DNA from: Candidatus Obscuribacterales bacterium
GTDB lineage: Bacteria > Cyanobacteriota > Vampirovibrionia > Obscuribacterales > Obscuribacteraceae
Length of the DNA: 64,000 bases
NCBI GenBank assembly: GCA_019747875.1
Contig: JAIEQI010000031.1
Coordinates: forward strand, 62,001-126,000
Reading direction: 5' to 3'
Part shown: in pieces, positions 1 to 8,474 of the stretch
How the letters are laid out: each line of letters begins with the position of its first letter
Position numbering within the stretch: position 1 is the first letter of the stretch
Notes under the pieces: model-generated
What the model saw: only the letters and a program-made list of their open reading frames with translations
Told to the model about the DNA's origin: nothing
Databases searched by the model: none
Translations under genes and position numbers: made by a program

Positions 1-1351
1 GCTCATCATCAGCATCTACAGATTGTCCAACGAGATCGAGCAGCATTGGCAAAGCTGTTCTTGCTGCTGATTTTTGTTGCAGGTTCTCCCATTGTTTTCT
101 TACAGTTTTTCTGTGAACGTGTAGTGTCTTTGCAAATGCTTCAACGGACGACAAGAGCCGCTGCTGAAGACCGGATATTAAAAGCCCTGATGCGTTTTGA
201 ATCTTCTTCGATTCAGAACTCAAACGCTCTTCGCGCAGTTTCCGATATTCGTCTAGGAGTTGTGCCAGCGTTAATTCAGGAGCGGTTTCTGGAAGTCCAT
301 CTATTGTTATTGCTTCCACCGTTCGCTTTGGCAGTCCTCCAACAATTTCTCGCAAATCTTCCTTAAGGCGCCTGACAAGAACTTTGTCTAGCATCTTGGG
401 TTCGACAGGAACTCCACGGCAGAATCGTTGAGGGTCGAGGAGTTCAAGTAATGCCGAGAAACTATTCGAATGTCCATTGTGCGGTGTTGCTGATAGGAAA
501 AGCCGATGCTCAAAACGTGGTGCTAGGTCTCGAATAGCTTTGGTGATTAATGAGTCAACTGCGTATTTCTGTCCGCTGGATGGTGCGGCCGCATGCGCCT
601 CATCAAAGATAAACAAGCTTCCACTTCGCAGCGTTCCGAGCCAGTCGCGCAGAGTTCCCGTATAGTTTTCGTCGATCAACAAGCGATGAGAGATCAGGAA
701 CCTTGAATGTGTTGACCACGCATTAACGCCGAATCCGCGTTCGCGTCGGATTCGGCTTAAATAATCGCGATCTAGAATCTCGAAAGTGAGACCAAAGCGC
801 GATTCAAGCTCTTCTTTCCACTGAAGAAGCATTGATGGCGGGCAAGAAACAACTATTTCCTTTACCTTGCGCCTCAATAACAATTCACGGGCAATCAATC
901 CGGCTTCAATTGTTTTGCCGAGTCCAACATCGTCAGCAATGAACAAGTTAACTCTCGGCAAGAGCAGCGCCTTCCTGAGTGGTTCTAATTGATAGGCATC
1001 TATTCGTATTCCTGAGCGAAACGGCGATTGGAACAATTTTGGGTCTGTTGCAGTTACACAATTCCAGCGCAACGTATTGAAGAACGCGGCGAACATCTTT
1101 GGCTTGTCGAATCCACGTTTGGCGATGCACTGCCAGTCTTCGGCTGAGATCACTTGAGCATCGATTTCTCGTTCCCAGAGAACTTCCAAAAGTTGCCCTT
1201 GGTTGTCATCATCAAGACAAGAAAGCTTTACCAGCGTGCTATCGCTGGGCCTGGTTTTCGGAACAACTTCGTCAACCAGATAAAGACGCTGCCTGACTCG
1301 CGCGATTTGTCCTGGTGCTGGAAGAATACCGATTTGAGCGCTGGGGACCAT
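1..1351 (-). CDS. drmD: DISARM SNF2-like helicase DrmD, 5' part (runs off left edge)
   Basis: An open frame of 450 codons without a stop begins at ATG 1351-1349 and leaves the window at base 1. AGGA lies six bases before this ATG; an in-frame ATG at 1372 is an alternative. The protein has an N-terminal barrel-like region (GQIARVRQRLYLVDEVV), then the SF2 motor: Q-like motif FRSGIRIDAYQLEP, Walker A DDVGLGKT at residues 140-147, DEAH at 250-253 and motif III SATPHNG at 287-293. The order and wording (LSCLDDDNQG, then LEVLWERE, then FRSGI.I..YQL) match what I remember of DrmD of class 1 DISARM rather than generic RapA/HepA. In class 1 DISARM the usual order is drmD-drmMI-drmA-drmB-drmC, so the methylase and the other genes would lie to the left, outside the window. 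DISARM restricts phage DNA. The family call is from memory of the sequence pattern; the helicase call is certain. Confidence 0.8.
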   Translation of the reverse strand, partial: MVPSAQIGILPAPGQIARVRQRLYLVDEVVPKTRPSDSTLVKLSCLDDDNQGQLLEVLWEREIDAQVISAEDWQCIAKRGFDKPKMFAAFFNTLRWNCVTATDPKLFQSPFRSGIRIDAYQLEPLRKALLLPRVNLFIADDVGLGKTIEAGLIARELLLRRKVKEIVVSCPPSMLLQWKEELESRFGLTFEILDRDYLSRIRRERGFGVNAWSTHSRFLISHRLLIDENYTGTLRDWLGTLRSGSLFIFDEAHAAAPSSGQKYAVDSLITKAIRDLAPRFEHRLFLSATPHNGHSNSFSALLELLDPQRFCRGVPVEPKMLDKVLVRRLKEDLREIVGGLPKRTVEAITIDGLPETAPELTLAQLLDEYRKLREERLSSESKKIQNASGLLISGLQQRLLSSVEAFAKTLHVHRKTVRKQWENLQQKSAARTALPMLLDLVGQSVDADDE

Positions 1352-1660
1352 CTCGCATCCTGTTATGTACATAAACCAGAAAATTATAGACTGTTGGCCA
1401 CACATTCGTCGTGATTAGTGCGCCGTTAAGTAAGTAGGAATTTTACTAGAGCAATATAGAGCGGTAGCTTTTCGAAGTCTGCTTCATTTGCCGCGCGGCT
1501 GCATAAATCGAACAAGCGACCCACGCTGAATAGCCTGGTCAGGACCAGGTGTAAGAACAGGACCTCCCATTCATTTTCTCTTTTCGGAAGTTTTCCAAAG
1601 CTTGATTTCCGTTTCTCTATGGAGGCCGCTATAAGGCCGCTAGCACTCTTATAGCTCCCC
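1352..1660. other. Gene-free stretch between DISARM edge and tRNA-Leu
   Basis: No convincing gene is visible. The stretch holds a small perfect palindrome (CCTGGTC-AG-GACCAGG, 1534-1549) and a directly repeated octamer GGCCGCTA (1624-1631 and 1635-1642). It presumably carries the drmD promoter, which I could not define. Confidence 0.5.
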
Positions 1661-1688
1661 CAAAAAGAAAACCGGCTCTCGCCGGTTT
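1661..1688 (-). terminator. Intrinsic terminator after tRNA-Leu
   Basis: On the minus strand an AAACCGGC/GCCGGTTT stem with a four-base loop (1669-1688) is followed by TCTTTTTG. It lies just 3' of the tRNA and would end its transcript. Confidence 0.75.
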
Positions 1689-1699
1689 CTTTCGCTGTC

Positions 1700-1779
1700 T
1701 GGGCAAGAAGGGACTTGAACCCTTACGGTTTCCCACTAGATCCTAAGTCTAGCGCGTCTGCCAATTCCGCCACTCGCCC
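1700..1779 (-). tRNA. tRNA-Leu(UAG)
   Basis: A cloverleaf can be folded: acceptor GGGCGAG pairs with CTTGCCC, the anticodon stem CTAGA/TCTAG encloses loop CTTAGGA with anticodon TAG, and the T-arm is AAGGG-TTCAAGT-CCCTT. The enlarged variable region fits a class II tRNA-Leu. The discriminator is A; CCA is not encoded. Its 3' end faces the DISARM gene. Confidence 0.93.
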
Positions 1780-2010
1780 GGTTGTTGGACTAATCAGAAT
1801 AGCATAAAGCTACTGGCGCGCGCTGGAATCGTGGACACGACTGGACAGAGAGGCGGAATTAAAGTTGTAGCAATGGTTTCGGCGATGGGGTTTGGCAAAG
1901 AAAATTCACAAGACTTGCCAAGACGAACATCGAGCCAGCGTGGTCAAGAGATAAATAATAGAAATTGAGACGACGACCAAAAACCGGCGACGCAAGGATG
2001 GTATCGCCCC

Positions 2011-2994
2011 CTAGGGTAGCGGCGAATCTGAATCCGGAGTTTCATTGGATTGCTCCCCCCCAGTCAAAGTCACAGAATTGCGTCTTTTCTTGATCCGCTC
2101 ACTTACGAACTGGACTAGATTCTTGCAGCAGATGATCACATAAACAACCCCGAAGAATGGGGCGGCAAATGTGCTCGCCATATTCAGGGCGCGTGCAACT
2201 GCAATCACCGGTGTTGGTGGCATGTACTCTGGATCATCCCATCCGATTTCCCTCATCCCAGGAGGTACATCCGTTCGCATTGTGTTATTCGCAGCTCCGT
2301 GCGAAAACTCTCGGTAGACAGTGTGCTTACCTTGCGCACCACGCGTTTGAATTTTGTCGTATGTTCCAGCAGAAAAATTTGGTTTCTTGTTCTGCTCATC
2401 TAGATATGGTTTCGCGAGCGTTTCGTTCTCCACGACAAAATATCTGAATCCGCCCATAACGGCGACCGTCTTTTCCAGCCGATCTGTCATGACCAGACCG
2501 AGAATTATGATCGATAGAGGCAGACAAACAGCCGTTGCTGTTCCCCAGACAGAAAGCTTCGACTTCCACAGGAAGAAACTAAGCAAAGCCACACGCCACG
2601 AGGCCACGATCAGCAGCAATATCCCGTTCGCAACAATCGCATCGTCGGGGGAAGTAATCATCTCGAAAGGCACCGCATACAGCACACCTGGCAACGACGT
2701 CAAGCTGACGAAGGCAATAACTCGCGAAATCCGCCAGCGTTCCGGTCTTAAAGGAGCGATGAAAAGCCATAGAAATATCGAAAGCACGAAAACATACAGA
2801 ACGGAAGGTGCCCCCGAACGGAAGATGATGTTCGCATTGGGGTTGTCCCAGGCTCGACCGATACCAGCGAGCAAGGCCCAAAAGAGCCCAAATGGAACAT
2901 GTTTCCAGCCAAGATTAAACAGCTCGTCCGCCGTCGCCCGGAAGGTCAGAACGCGGAATTGCAGGCGGAAACAGGTTTTTAGCCATTCACTCAT
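2011..2994 (-). CDS. Multi-pass membrane protein of unknown function
   Basis: 327 residues from the ATG at 2994 (MSEWLKTCFRLQFRVL). A start at 3105 would overlap the divergent gene, so the inner Met is preferred. The protein has about six hydrophobic segments: around residues 30-50, 65-85, 95-115, 130-150 and 165-185, and one near the C-terminus (about 265-285). A roughly 80-residue polar stretch sits before the last segment. The C-terminus is basic (RIKKRRN) and then acidic/serine-rich. I do not recognise a family. It is divergently arranged with the GGDEF gene, 53 bases apart, so the two may share a regulatory region. Confidence 0.65.
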   Translation of the reverse strand: MSEWLKTCFRLQFRVLTFRATADELFNLGWKHVPFGLFWALLAGIGRAWDNPNANIIFRSGAPSVLYVFVLSIFLWLFIAPLRPERWRISRVIAFVSLTSLPGVLYAVPFEMITSPDDAIVANGILLLIVASWRVALLSFFLWKSKLSVWGTATAVCLPLSIIILGLVMTDRLEKTVAVMGGFRYFVVENETLAKPYLDEQNKKPNFSAGTYDKIQTRGAQGKHTVYREFSHGAANNTMRTDVPPGMREIGWDDPEYMPPTPVIAVARALNMASTFAAPFFGVVYVIICCKNLVQFVSERIKKRRNSVTLTGGEQSNETPDSDSPLP

Positions 2995-3047
2995 GCGCAC
3001 ACCGCAAGCCCCATCATTACATACTAGCCTGTTTGCGCCCAGGGTGT

Positions 3048-4439
3048 ATGATGTTACTTGTCCAGTCGAGAACCGTAGACTTAATGGCAACCGGACTGCT
3101 AACACAACTGTCCTTGATGCTTCAGGAAACCGTTCTGATTTCCTCCATCTTGCTATTGTTCTTCCGGTTCAGAAACACCTTCGGCTTGGCGCCCATTTAC
3201 ACGATGTTGGGTGGAATGTTCCAGATGGCAAATCTCTGGAGCGCGTCCATCTATGTGAAGCTCACACCGGAGCTGCTAATGAGCCCGGGCTCCGTGGTTT
3301 TGTTTCCTGCTTCGATTTTCGCCGTACTCTTTATCTACATCCGAGAAGATGCGGCTGAAGCACGGAAACTGATTTATGCGCTACTTGCAACCGATTTCGT
3401 CGGTTCCGTTCTGAGCTTCATGGCTGTGAGTCATCTTCGCGATCCCGGGATCGTAAACCGTTTCAACTTGAATCCTGACCTTTTCGTGCACATGCCTCGC
3501 ATGGATTTCGTCGGCTCCGTTGCACTGTTCGCAGATACGATTTTGATCATTCTTGTTTATGAGTGGCTGGCGCGACGATTTCAACGCTCGCTCTTCCTGC
3601 CGATTTTTCTTTCGATGACATTTGTGCTCATGTTTGACACAGTGTTCTTCGTGACCGGTGCTTTCGTCGATACGAAGGAATATTTGCCGATCCTCATGTC
3701 CGGACTGCTCGGCAAGTCCATCGCTGCGATTTTGTATTCAACCATCCTTACTGTCTACCTCGCGAAGTTTGATGTAAATGCCTTGCAGCATCATTCACAG
3801 GGCACACAGCATGCGCTTGGTGATATCTTCGGGGTTTTGACTTATAGACAGAAGTACGAGGCGCTGCGCATTCAAGCTACCAGAGATCGCCTTACAGCTG
3901 TATACAACCGTGCGTTCTTTGACGAGGTTCTTGCATCGGAATTAGCGCTTTCGGACAGGTCGGATCGACCACTTTCTTTATTGATGATCGATGTTGATTT
4001 CTTCAAATCAATCAACGACACCTTCGGTCATGCAGAGGGAGATCGCGCACTAGTTATGGTGGCAACCACTTTGCAGTCACTTGTGCGTCAATCGGAGTAT
4101 CTTTGCCGATATGGTGGCGAAGAATTTGCTGTCCTCCTCCCCGGAAGCGATCTCAGCCAGGCTATCACATTGGCTCAGCGCCTGTGTTCTGAAGTTCCGA
4201 CAAGTTGCATCGTCAGTGGAAAATCTGCAGAAGCGAAGACATCGGATGCATCTTCGCAGGACAGACCGATCACAATCACGATCGGAATAGCGTCCTATCC
4301 AAAAGAAGCAAACTCTGGCGAGGCGTTGATTCGCCTCGCGGACAGTAGGTTGTATGAAGGCAAGCGAGGTGGACGAAATCGAGTCGTTCCGCCAGCGCTA
4401 TCGGAAGTCCAGGTTAGTACCAGCACGCCAGTTACATAG
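3048..4439 (+). CDS. Membrane-anchored GGDEF protein (probable diguanylate cyclase)
   Basis: 463 residues. AGGG precedes tandem ATGs at 3048 and 3051; ATG 3084 is an alternative. The N-terminal half has about seven hydrophobic segments and acts as an unknown membrane sensor. The C-terminal half is a GGDEF domain starting at RDRLTAVYNRAFFDEVL. It has the metal-binding LMIDVDFFKSIND segment and an intact active site RYGGEEF, so synthesis of cyclic di-GMP from GTP is expected. The usual inhibitory-site motif RxxD five residues upstream reads RQSE, with Glu for Asp, so product inhibition may be altered. The TPR gene starts nine bases after the stop, indicating an operon. Confidence 0.9.
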   Translation: MMLLVQSRTVDLMATGLLTQLSLMLQETVLISSILLLFFRFRNTFGLAPIYTMLGGMFQMANLWSASIYVKLTPELLMSPGSVVLFPASIFAVLFIYIREDAAEARKLIYALLATDFVGSVLSFMAVSHLRDPGIVNRFNLNPDLFVHMPRMDFVGSVALFADTILIILVYEWLARRFQRSLFLPIFLSMTFVLMFDTVFFVTGAFVDTKEYLPILMSGLLGKSIAAILYSTILTVYLAKFDVNALQHHSQGTQHALGDIFGVLTYRQKYEALRIQATRDRLTAVYNRAFFDEVLASELALSDRSDRPLSLLMIDVDFFKSINDTFGHAEGDRALVMVATTLQSLVRQSEYLCRYGGEEFAVLLPGSDLSQAITLAQRLCSEVPTSCIVSGKSAEAKTSDASSQDRPITITIGIASYPKEANSGEALIRLADSRLYEGKRGGRNRVVPPALSEVQVSTSTPVT

Positions 4440-4447
4440 GCGAATTT

Positions 4448-5455
4448 ATGACTGACCCAGAAAAAGTTGAATCAGCCACTGAGCCGCGAAAACCTTCGGG
4501 GAAAAAGCTTGTTCTTTTATTGACGGTTGTGGGCATAATCGCATTGATTGTGCTCGGAGCATTTGGCGCTCGCTATTACATCTGGTGGACTACTTCAAAT
4601 AAAAGCATCGAATCAGCAGCGGCAGGCGATTTCCCGAAAGCTGTCGCCGAGGGCAAAGCGGCGTTGGAAGTAATGTCATTCCTGCCCGATCCGAAAGCTA
4701 GCGAGTCTACTTTGAGAACGCTGAGTTCCATTTATGCTTGCCGAAGGAATTTTGCAGCAGCGCTCACATACAACTATCAGCTTCAAGAACTTGCAAAAAA
4801 AACTTGGGGACCGGAAAGCGCCGAATATGCATTAGCGGTGTCTGAGTTGGCTAACATTTTCCTAGAGCAACAAAAGTTCCGGCAAGCCGGAATGCTTTAC
4901 GCGAACGTGATCGGCATTTACAAAAAACTGCCCGGTCACGAAATTGATACTGCCAGAACGCTCGCACTTTATGCGTGGGCGTTGTGCAAGCAAAACAAAT
5001 GGGAAGAAGCGTTGGCTGCGATCAACCAATCTGATGAAATGATGCGGAAGATTGTGCCTGAATCCAGTTACGAGCGCTTACCGGCGATTATTGAAGGGGC
5101 CTATATTTCGAAAGCGCTCGGAAAGACAACTGAATTTTATGCTGATCTGGCTAGCGCGTATAAGATTTGCACCGAGCCACAGGATTTGGAGAAGAGTTCG
5201 CACCAGACAGCCGTAGTTCTAAATTTGTTGGCGCAATTGCTTGACGAAGCAATGGAAGAAGAGCATTCCGCCAAGGTTTATTCGCTGGCAGTGAAGAATT
5301 GCGAGTCTAGTAGTTTCGGTGGGCAGTACAACATTTTCATGTGCCACATTCTGGATCTGCAAGCGAAGCAACTGAGGAAGATCAATAAGGTTCCACAAGC
5401 AGAGTTTGCAGAAGCCCGATCTAAACAGGTTCGTGAAGTGAAAGAACCGAATTAG
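4448..5455 (+). CDS. Single-pass membrane TPR-like protein
   Basis: 335 residues. A short charged N-terminus (EPRKPSGKK) precedes one transmembrane helix at about residues 23-45 (LVLLLTVVGIIALIVLGAFG). A long helical region follows with tetratricopeptide-like pairs, for example FAAALTYNYQLQELAKKTWGPE, FRQAGMLYANVIGIYKKLPG and WEEALAAINQSDEMMRKIV. The helical part probably faces the periplasm and binds another protein. It is the second gene of a two-gene unit with the GGDEF protein, so a role near that signalling protein is possible. No enzymatic motif is visible. Confidence 0.82.
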   Translation: MTDPEKVESATEPRKPSGKKLVLLLTVVGIIALIVLGAFGARYYIWWTTSNKSIESAAAGDFPKAVAEGKAALEVMSFLPDPKASESTLRTLSSIYACRRNFAAALTYNYQLQELAKKTWGPESAEYALAVSELANIFLEQQKFRQAGMLYANVIGIYKKLPGHEIDTARTLALYAWALCKQNKWEEALAAINQSDEMMRKIVPESSYERLPAIIEGAYISKALGKTTEFYADLASAYKICTEPQDLEKSSHQTAVVLNLLAQLLDEAMEEEHSAKVYSLAVKNCESSSFGGQYNIFMCHILDLQAKQLRKINKVPQAEFAEARSKQVREVKEPN

Positions 5456-6428
5456 ATCTCGTGAGGTTCAAGCTTGAAATGCGGAAGCATGCCGAAGTCC
5501 AAGAGCGGATCGCGCTCAAAGATCGAAGGCAAGAAGCCGGGGTCTCCGGGATCGAATTTCAGAGATCGGCTCTGTGAGGCTATGGGCGGACGGGACGTCC
5601 GCGCTCCATACTACAAATACGTTAGCCCCTATCCATGGTTCAGAAGCACTGCAGGGATGCCAGGCTTCGCCCCTACACACTAACATTGACAGCCAACAAG
5701 GAATCTCATATTTAGCGAACGCGAGCACGATCGGCTGGCAGAGCCCGCGTCGCGCTCCACAGAAACAAAAAGGGCATAGGTCACCATTGAAATGGGCCTA
5801 TGCCCTTGCGCTCCCACGCAAAACCATAACTTCAAAGTTTTAGAATCCCGGATTCGCAAATTCTGTCGAGGCGGCATGGCTTGCCCAATCAAGGACTTCA
5901 TCCAGCATCGAAGAATAACTATTCAGCTGTCAAAATAAACAGACAATCAATCGAAATCAAAAATCAATCGAGAGGTTCAATCAGCAATCCATCAAGTGAA
6001 TGAACAAACGGGGAAACAACATTGCGATGAGCGATCCGTCAAGGCATGAACAAATTTGGGAACGACCTTGAAATGTCGCGATCATAATAGAACGAATCGA
6101 CAAACTCGCATGAGCGAAATAATCGCATCGGAGTAGCAACTAATTCACAAACATCTATAACACCAGAGCATTGTGTGCAGAGCACACAAGCCTCGTTAAA
6201 GCATGAAACGCACTTCGGTTTCAAAAAAATTGGAGGACAGCTTCGGCTTGTGAACGCCAATTACACAAGCACGCTGTCTATTTAACCAACGCAAACCTTG
6301 CTCCACATAACGCGGCTACTCGCGGCTGCGTGTGTGAGCTTCCATCGAAAACTAACTACTATCTCAATTCTCTCCTTTCTACATACAGGAACGACCCTAG
6401 TAAAGTTAGGACTCGGATACTGAGAAAA
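5456..6428. other. Long gene-free stretch (about 970 bases)
   Basis: Only short open frames without ribosome-binding sites or family resemblance are present. Features seen are a GC-rich palindromic patch (GGACGGGACGTCC, 5588-5600), a strong hairpin at 5770-5807, and an A-rich part around 5930-6010 with ATCAATCGA twice. No known RNA gene such as tmRNA, RNase P or 6S could be recognised. Confidence 0.5.
5770..5807 (-). terminator. Strong hairpin, terminator-like on minus strand
   Basis: Perfect 11-base arms AAGGGCATAGG and CCTATGCCCTT enclose a second short helix (CCATT/AATGG). On the minus strand the stem is followed by TTTGTTTCT, on the plus strand by GC-rich sequence. It fits an intrinsic terminator of a minus-strand transcript, although the nearest minus-strand gene ends about 620 bases upstream. 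Confidence 0.6.
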
Positions 6429-6824
6429 TTAGTATCCTGGATCGGTAATTAATCCGTCGTTGGTTTCGACTACGGGCACCTCGTTAATGCCTTGTCTTTT
6501 CACATTGAATTCCAATTGAGCATCGAGCTTTACACTATTCGGATTATAGAATTGCTCGTTTCTCATGGGCTGCCACCGGGCCTTCCCAGTTGTATGAGCA
6601 CTGCGTCCTTTGTCGATGTGCTTAGCTAGCGAGTGACCACTGGTCAGCATGTCCAGGCGACGTCCGCCAGGAATCACCATATCGACGAGTGTGTATCCAC
6701 TAACGTTTCCGATTTCTGCATCCTGTTCGACTACTGGTTCTTCATTCTTCTTATCCAGCATAGCTTGCATTTTGGAGCGCTTGGGCTTTAGCAGCTTCAA
6801 CAGGTTGATGGGGACAATATTCAT
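6429..6824 (-). CDS. Hypothetical protein
   Basis: 131 residues starting MNIVPINLLKLLKPKRSK. The N-terminus is basic and mildly hydrophobic, followed by a polar region with an acidic patch (KKNEEPVVEQDAEIG). The C-terminal half is rich in Asn and Gln. There is no transmembrane helix or known motif. AAGGCGG about ten bases before the ATG is a possible ribosome-binding site. The gene stands alone between two long gene-free stretches. Coding status is plausible but not proven. Confidence 0.5.
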   Translation of the reverse strand: MNIVPINLLKLLKPKRSKMQAMLDKKNEEPVVEQDAEIGNVSGYTLVDMVIPGGRRLDMLTSGHSLAKHIDKGRSAHTTGKARWQPMRNEQFYNPNSVKLDAQLEFNVKRQGINEVPVVETNDGLITDPGY

Positions 6825-7293
6825 AATATGGATTCCGCCTTATTAATGCCTCAAAAGCTGAGGCTGTGCCAACATCCCCATATTGAGGGGGGTACGTCCA
6901 ACAAGACAATTGGAAATTCTGCTCACCGTGATGGCGATGAAAGGACCGCCAGAATGCTGCATTTTTCTAGATTCTTCAAGAAGTTCCTCGATATGCGGAC
7001 ATTTAATCTTGACATGGGAACCGGATCACCTTGATACCGTCTGTGGTTACCGCAGCCTGAAATCTCTCCGGGGGATTCCACCCAGTTGTTTAGCCCAAGA
7101 TAGAAGGTGGAGGAGAGAACGCAAAATCAGATTTTGCACTGCAAGTTCAGCATCGCGAAAAGTGCTGCCAATCTTTATACCGGTAATTCCGCGGGGCACG
7201 TGCGGGATCGGGGATGCCTGGTAATGGATTTGAATCTACCTGTGAGTCAAATGGAGATTGATTCCTCGGAATCAATCAGGAGGAACTTATCTT
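6825..7293. other. Gene-free stretch
   Basis: About 470 bases between a divergent pair (the hypothetical gene ending at 6429 and the HEAT-like gene starting at 7294). Open frames in it have no ribosome-binding site and an atypical composition. I see no RNA gene. Confidence 0.4.
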
Positions 7294-7665
7294 ATGATGG
7301 GTAAAGGGGAAGCATATTTACTTGCAGGACAAGCAGGAATCTCAGAAACGGCATTAAGAAAGTTCGCTCACAGTAGAAGCCCTAGCTTGAGAATGCGCAT
7401 CGCTGAGAACACGAATACTCCTATCGATGTTTTGTGCATGTTAGCGAACGACGATCAGACTGAAGTTCGCTTGGCCGCTATCTGCAATGAAACGGCGCCA
7501 GACAATCTTTTGAACACGGTCCTCAACGACGCAGACCCAACGGCCCGATATGAATTGGCTGCTAACGCATGCGCCAAACTCTGGGTTTTGCTTGCCTTAG
7601 CCGAGGATGAGAACCCATATGTGCAGTGGAGAGCGCGAAAAACGCTTAAGCGGCTCATGAATTAA
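7294..7665 (+). CDS. Small HEAT/LRV-type repeat protein
   Basis: 123 residues. The ATG at 7294 (followed by a second ATG) is chosen because AGGAGGAA lies eight bases upstream; the same frame is open from 7258. The protein is a string of short helical repeats of about 24 residues: LRKFAHSRSPSLRMRIAEN, then LCMLANDDQTEVRLAAICNE, then LLNTVLNDADPTARYELAAN, then LLALAEDENPYVQWRARKTL. The pattern (L..LA.D....VR...A.N) is that of leucine-rich variant or HEAT-like repeats, which make binding surfaces. No partner can be inferred. An intrinsic terminator follows. Confidence 0.8.
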   Translation: MMGKGEAYLLAGQAGISETALRKFAHSRSPSLRMRIAENTNTPIDVLCMLANDDQTEVRLAAICNETAPDNLLNTVLNDADPTARYELAANACAKLWVLLALAEDENPYVQWRARKTLKRLMN

Positions 7666-7716
7666 ATTTTGCGCGGGGAGCTCAGGGCGGCTCTGAAAAG
7701 AGTTCGTACCTGGCGA

Positions 7717-7748
7717 GAACAGAGGTCTTCTGACCTCTGTTCTTGTAT
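7717..7748 (+). terminator. Intrinsic terminator after HEAT-like gene
   Basis: An 11-base stem GAACAGAGGTC / GACCTCTGTTC with loop TTCT is followed by TTGTATTT. It sits 50 bases after the stop codon at 7665. Confidence 0.75.
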
Positions 7749-7854
7749 TTGGAGCCTTGCGTTTGATGCGAGTCCTTTGAGTGGCCGCAGTTATGAGGCA
7801 ATTTCACAACACTTTTGGCTTATTGTCGCTGGCCACTTGAAAAGATTGAAGAGC

Positions 7855-8250
7855 TTAGTGAGCAGGCTTGCGATTGGGCCAGAGGAATTCGCTTGTGAGC
7901 AACCCGATGCCCAGCATGACAAATCCAGCCAAGGCCGCCGGCAATGCGCCAGAGACGGTCAGATATTGCGGCATGATGTCTGCTGTCAGCATGAGAGCGA
8001 TTGCTGGAAACATCCAGAACCCGACTATCCACAAGGGAATAATCCATAACAGGGCAAGTCCAAATGATCCGATGGTGAACACAGCTGCCAGAGCTACAGC
8101 TACGGCTTCAACAGCCCACAGCAATAAGGCAAAAACGACTGCCATAATCAGCGCACCAACAAAGTTGCCATGAAAATCTATGCCTTGTATCATTGGCAAA
8201 ATGGTCGTGAATGCAAATGCCGTTAATAGTAGGCGTAAAATAAGTCTCAT
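7855..8250 (-). CDS. Phage holin family-like small membrane protein
   Basis: 131 residues from ATG 8250 (MRLILRLLLTAFAF), chosen because GGAGGAG lies seven bases upstream. It has four hydrophobic helices, the first beginning right at the N-terminus, followed by GIDFHGNFVGALIMAVVFALL and further Leu/Ile/Val-rich segments. This arrangement resembles the 4-TMS phage-holin-family/YvlD proteins (PF04020 type), which despite the name are usually chromosomal and of unknown role. No phage genes are near. It is convergent with the HEAT-like gene. Confidence 0.6.
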   Translation of the reverse strand: MRLILRLLLTAFAFTTILPMIQGIDFHGNFVGALIMAVVFALLLWAVEAVAVALAAVFTIGSFGLALLWIIPLWIVGFWMFPAIALMLTADIMPQYLTVSGALPAALAGFVMLGIGLLTSEFLWPNRKPAH

Positions 8251-8474
8251 CGTGGCGCTCCTCCGAGCTTTCTTGTTGATAGAACCGTAAGAACAACATC
8301 GTAGACATGTAATGTTGTCCAAAGTTCCCTACTGAAGTCGGAACCTTACTTAGATCATAGCCGTCGAACGGCTTACTTCCGGAATCCAAAAATTTGTGTT
8401 TCCCAGGCGGAGCAATAGTCTGCTTTGTGATTCCAGCGCCAATGACATTACTTTATCTGACAGGCGGAGTGCAA

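Noticed and set aside
1241-1262. TCGCTGGG as a minus-strand copy of the RNA motif
   Set aside because: Only the octamer matches, it is inside the drmD coding sequence, and no stems can be formed.
2354-3358. Open frame of 334 codons on the plus strand
   Set aside because: Antisense to the membrane protein gene and overlapping the GGDEF start. The translation is low in hydrophobic order and shows no family, so it is a shadow of a real gene.
6039-6260. 73-codon minus-strand frame with several Cys
   Set aside because: Starts at TTG without ribosome-binding site and no conserved metal-binding spacing; kept only as a remark in the gene-free stretch.
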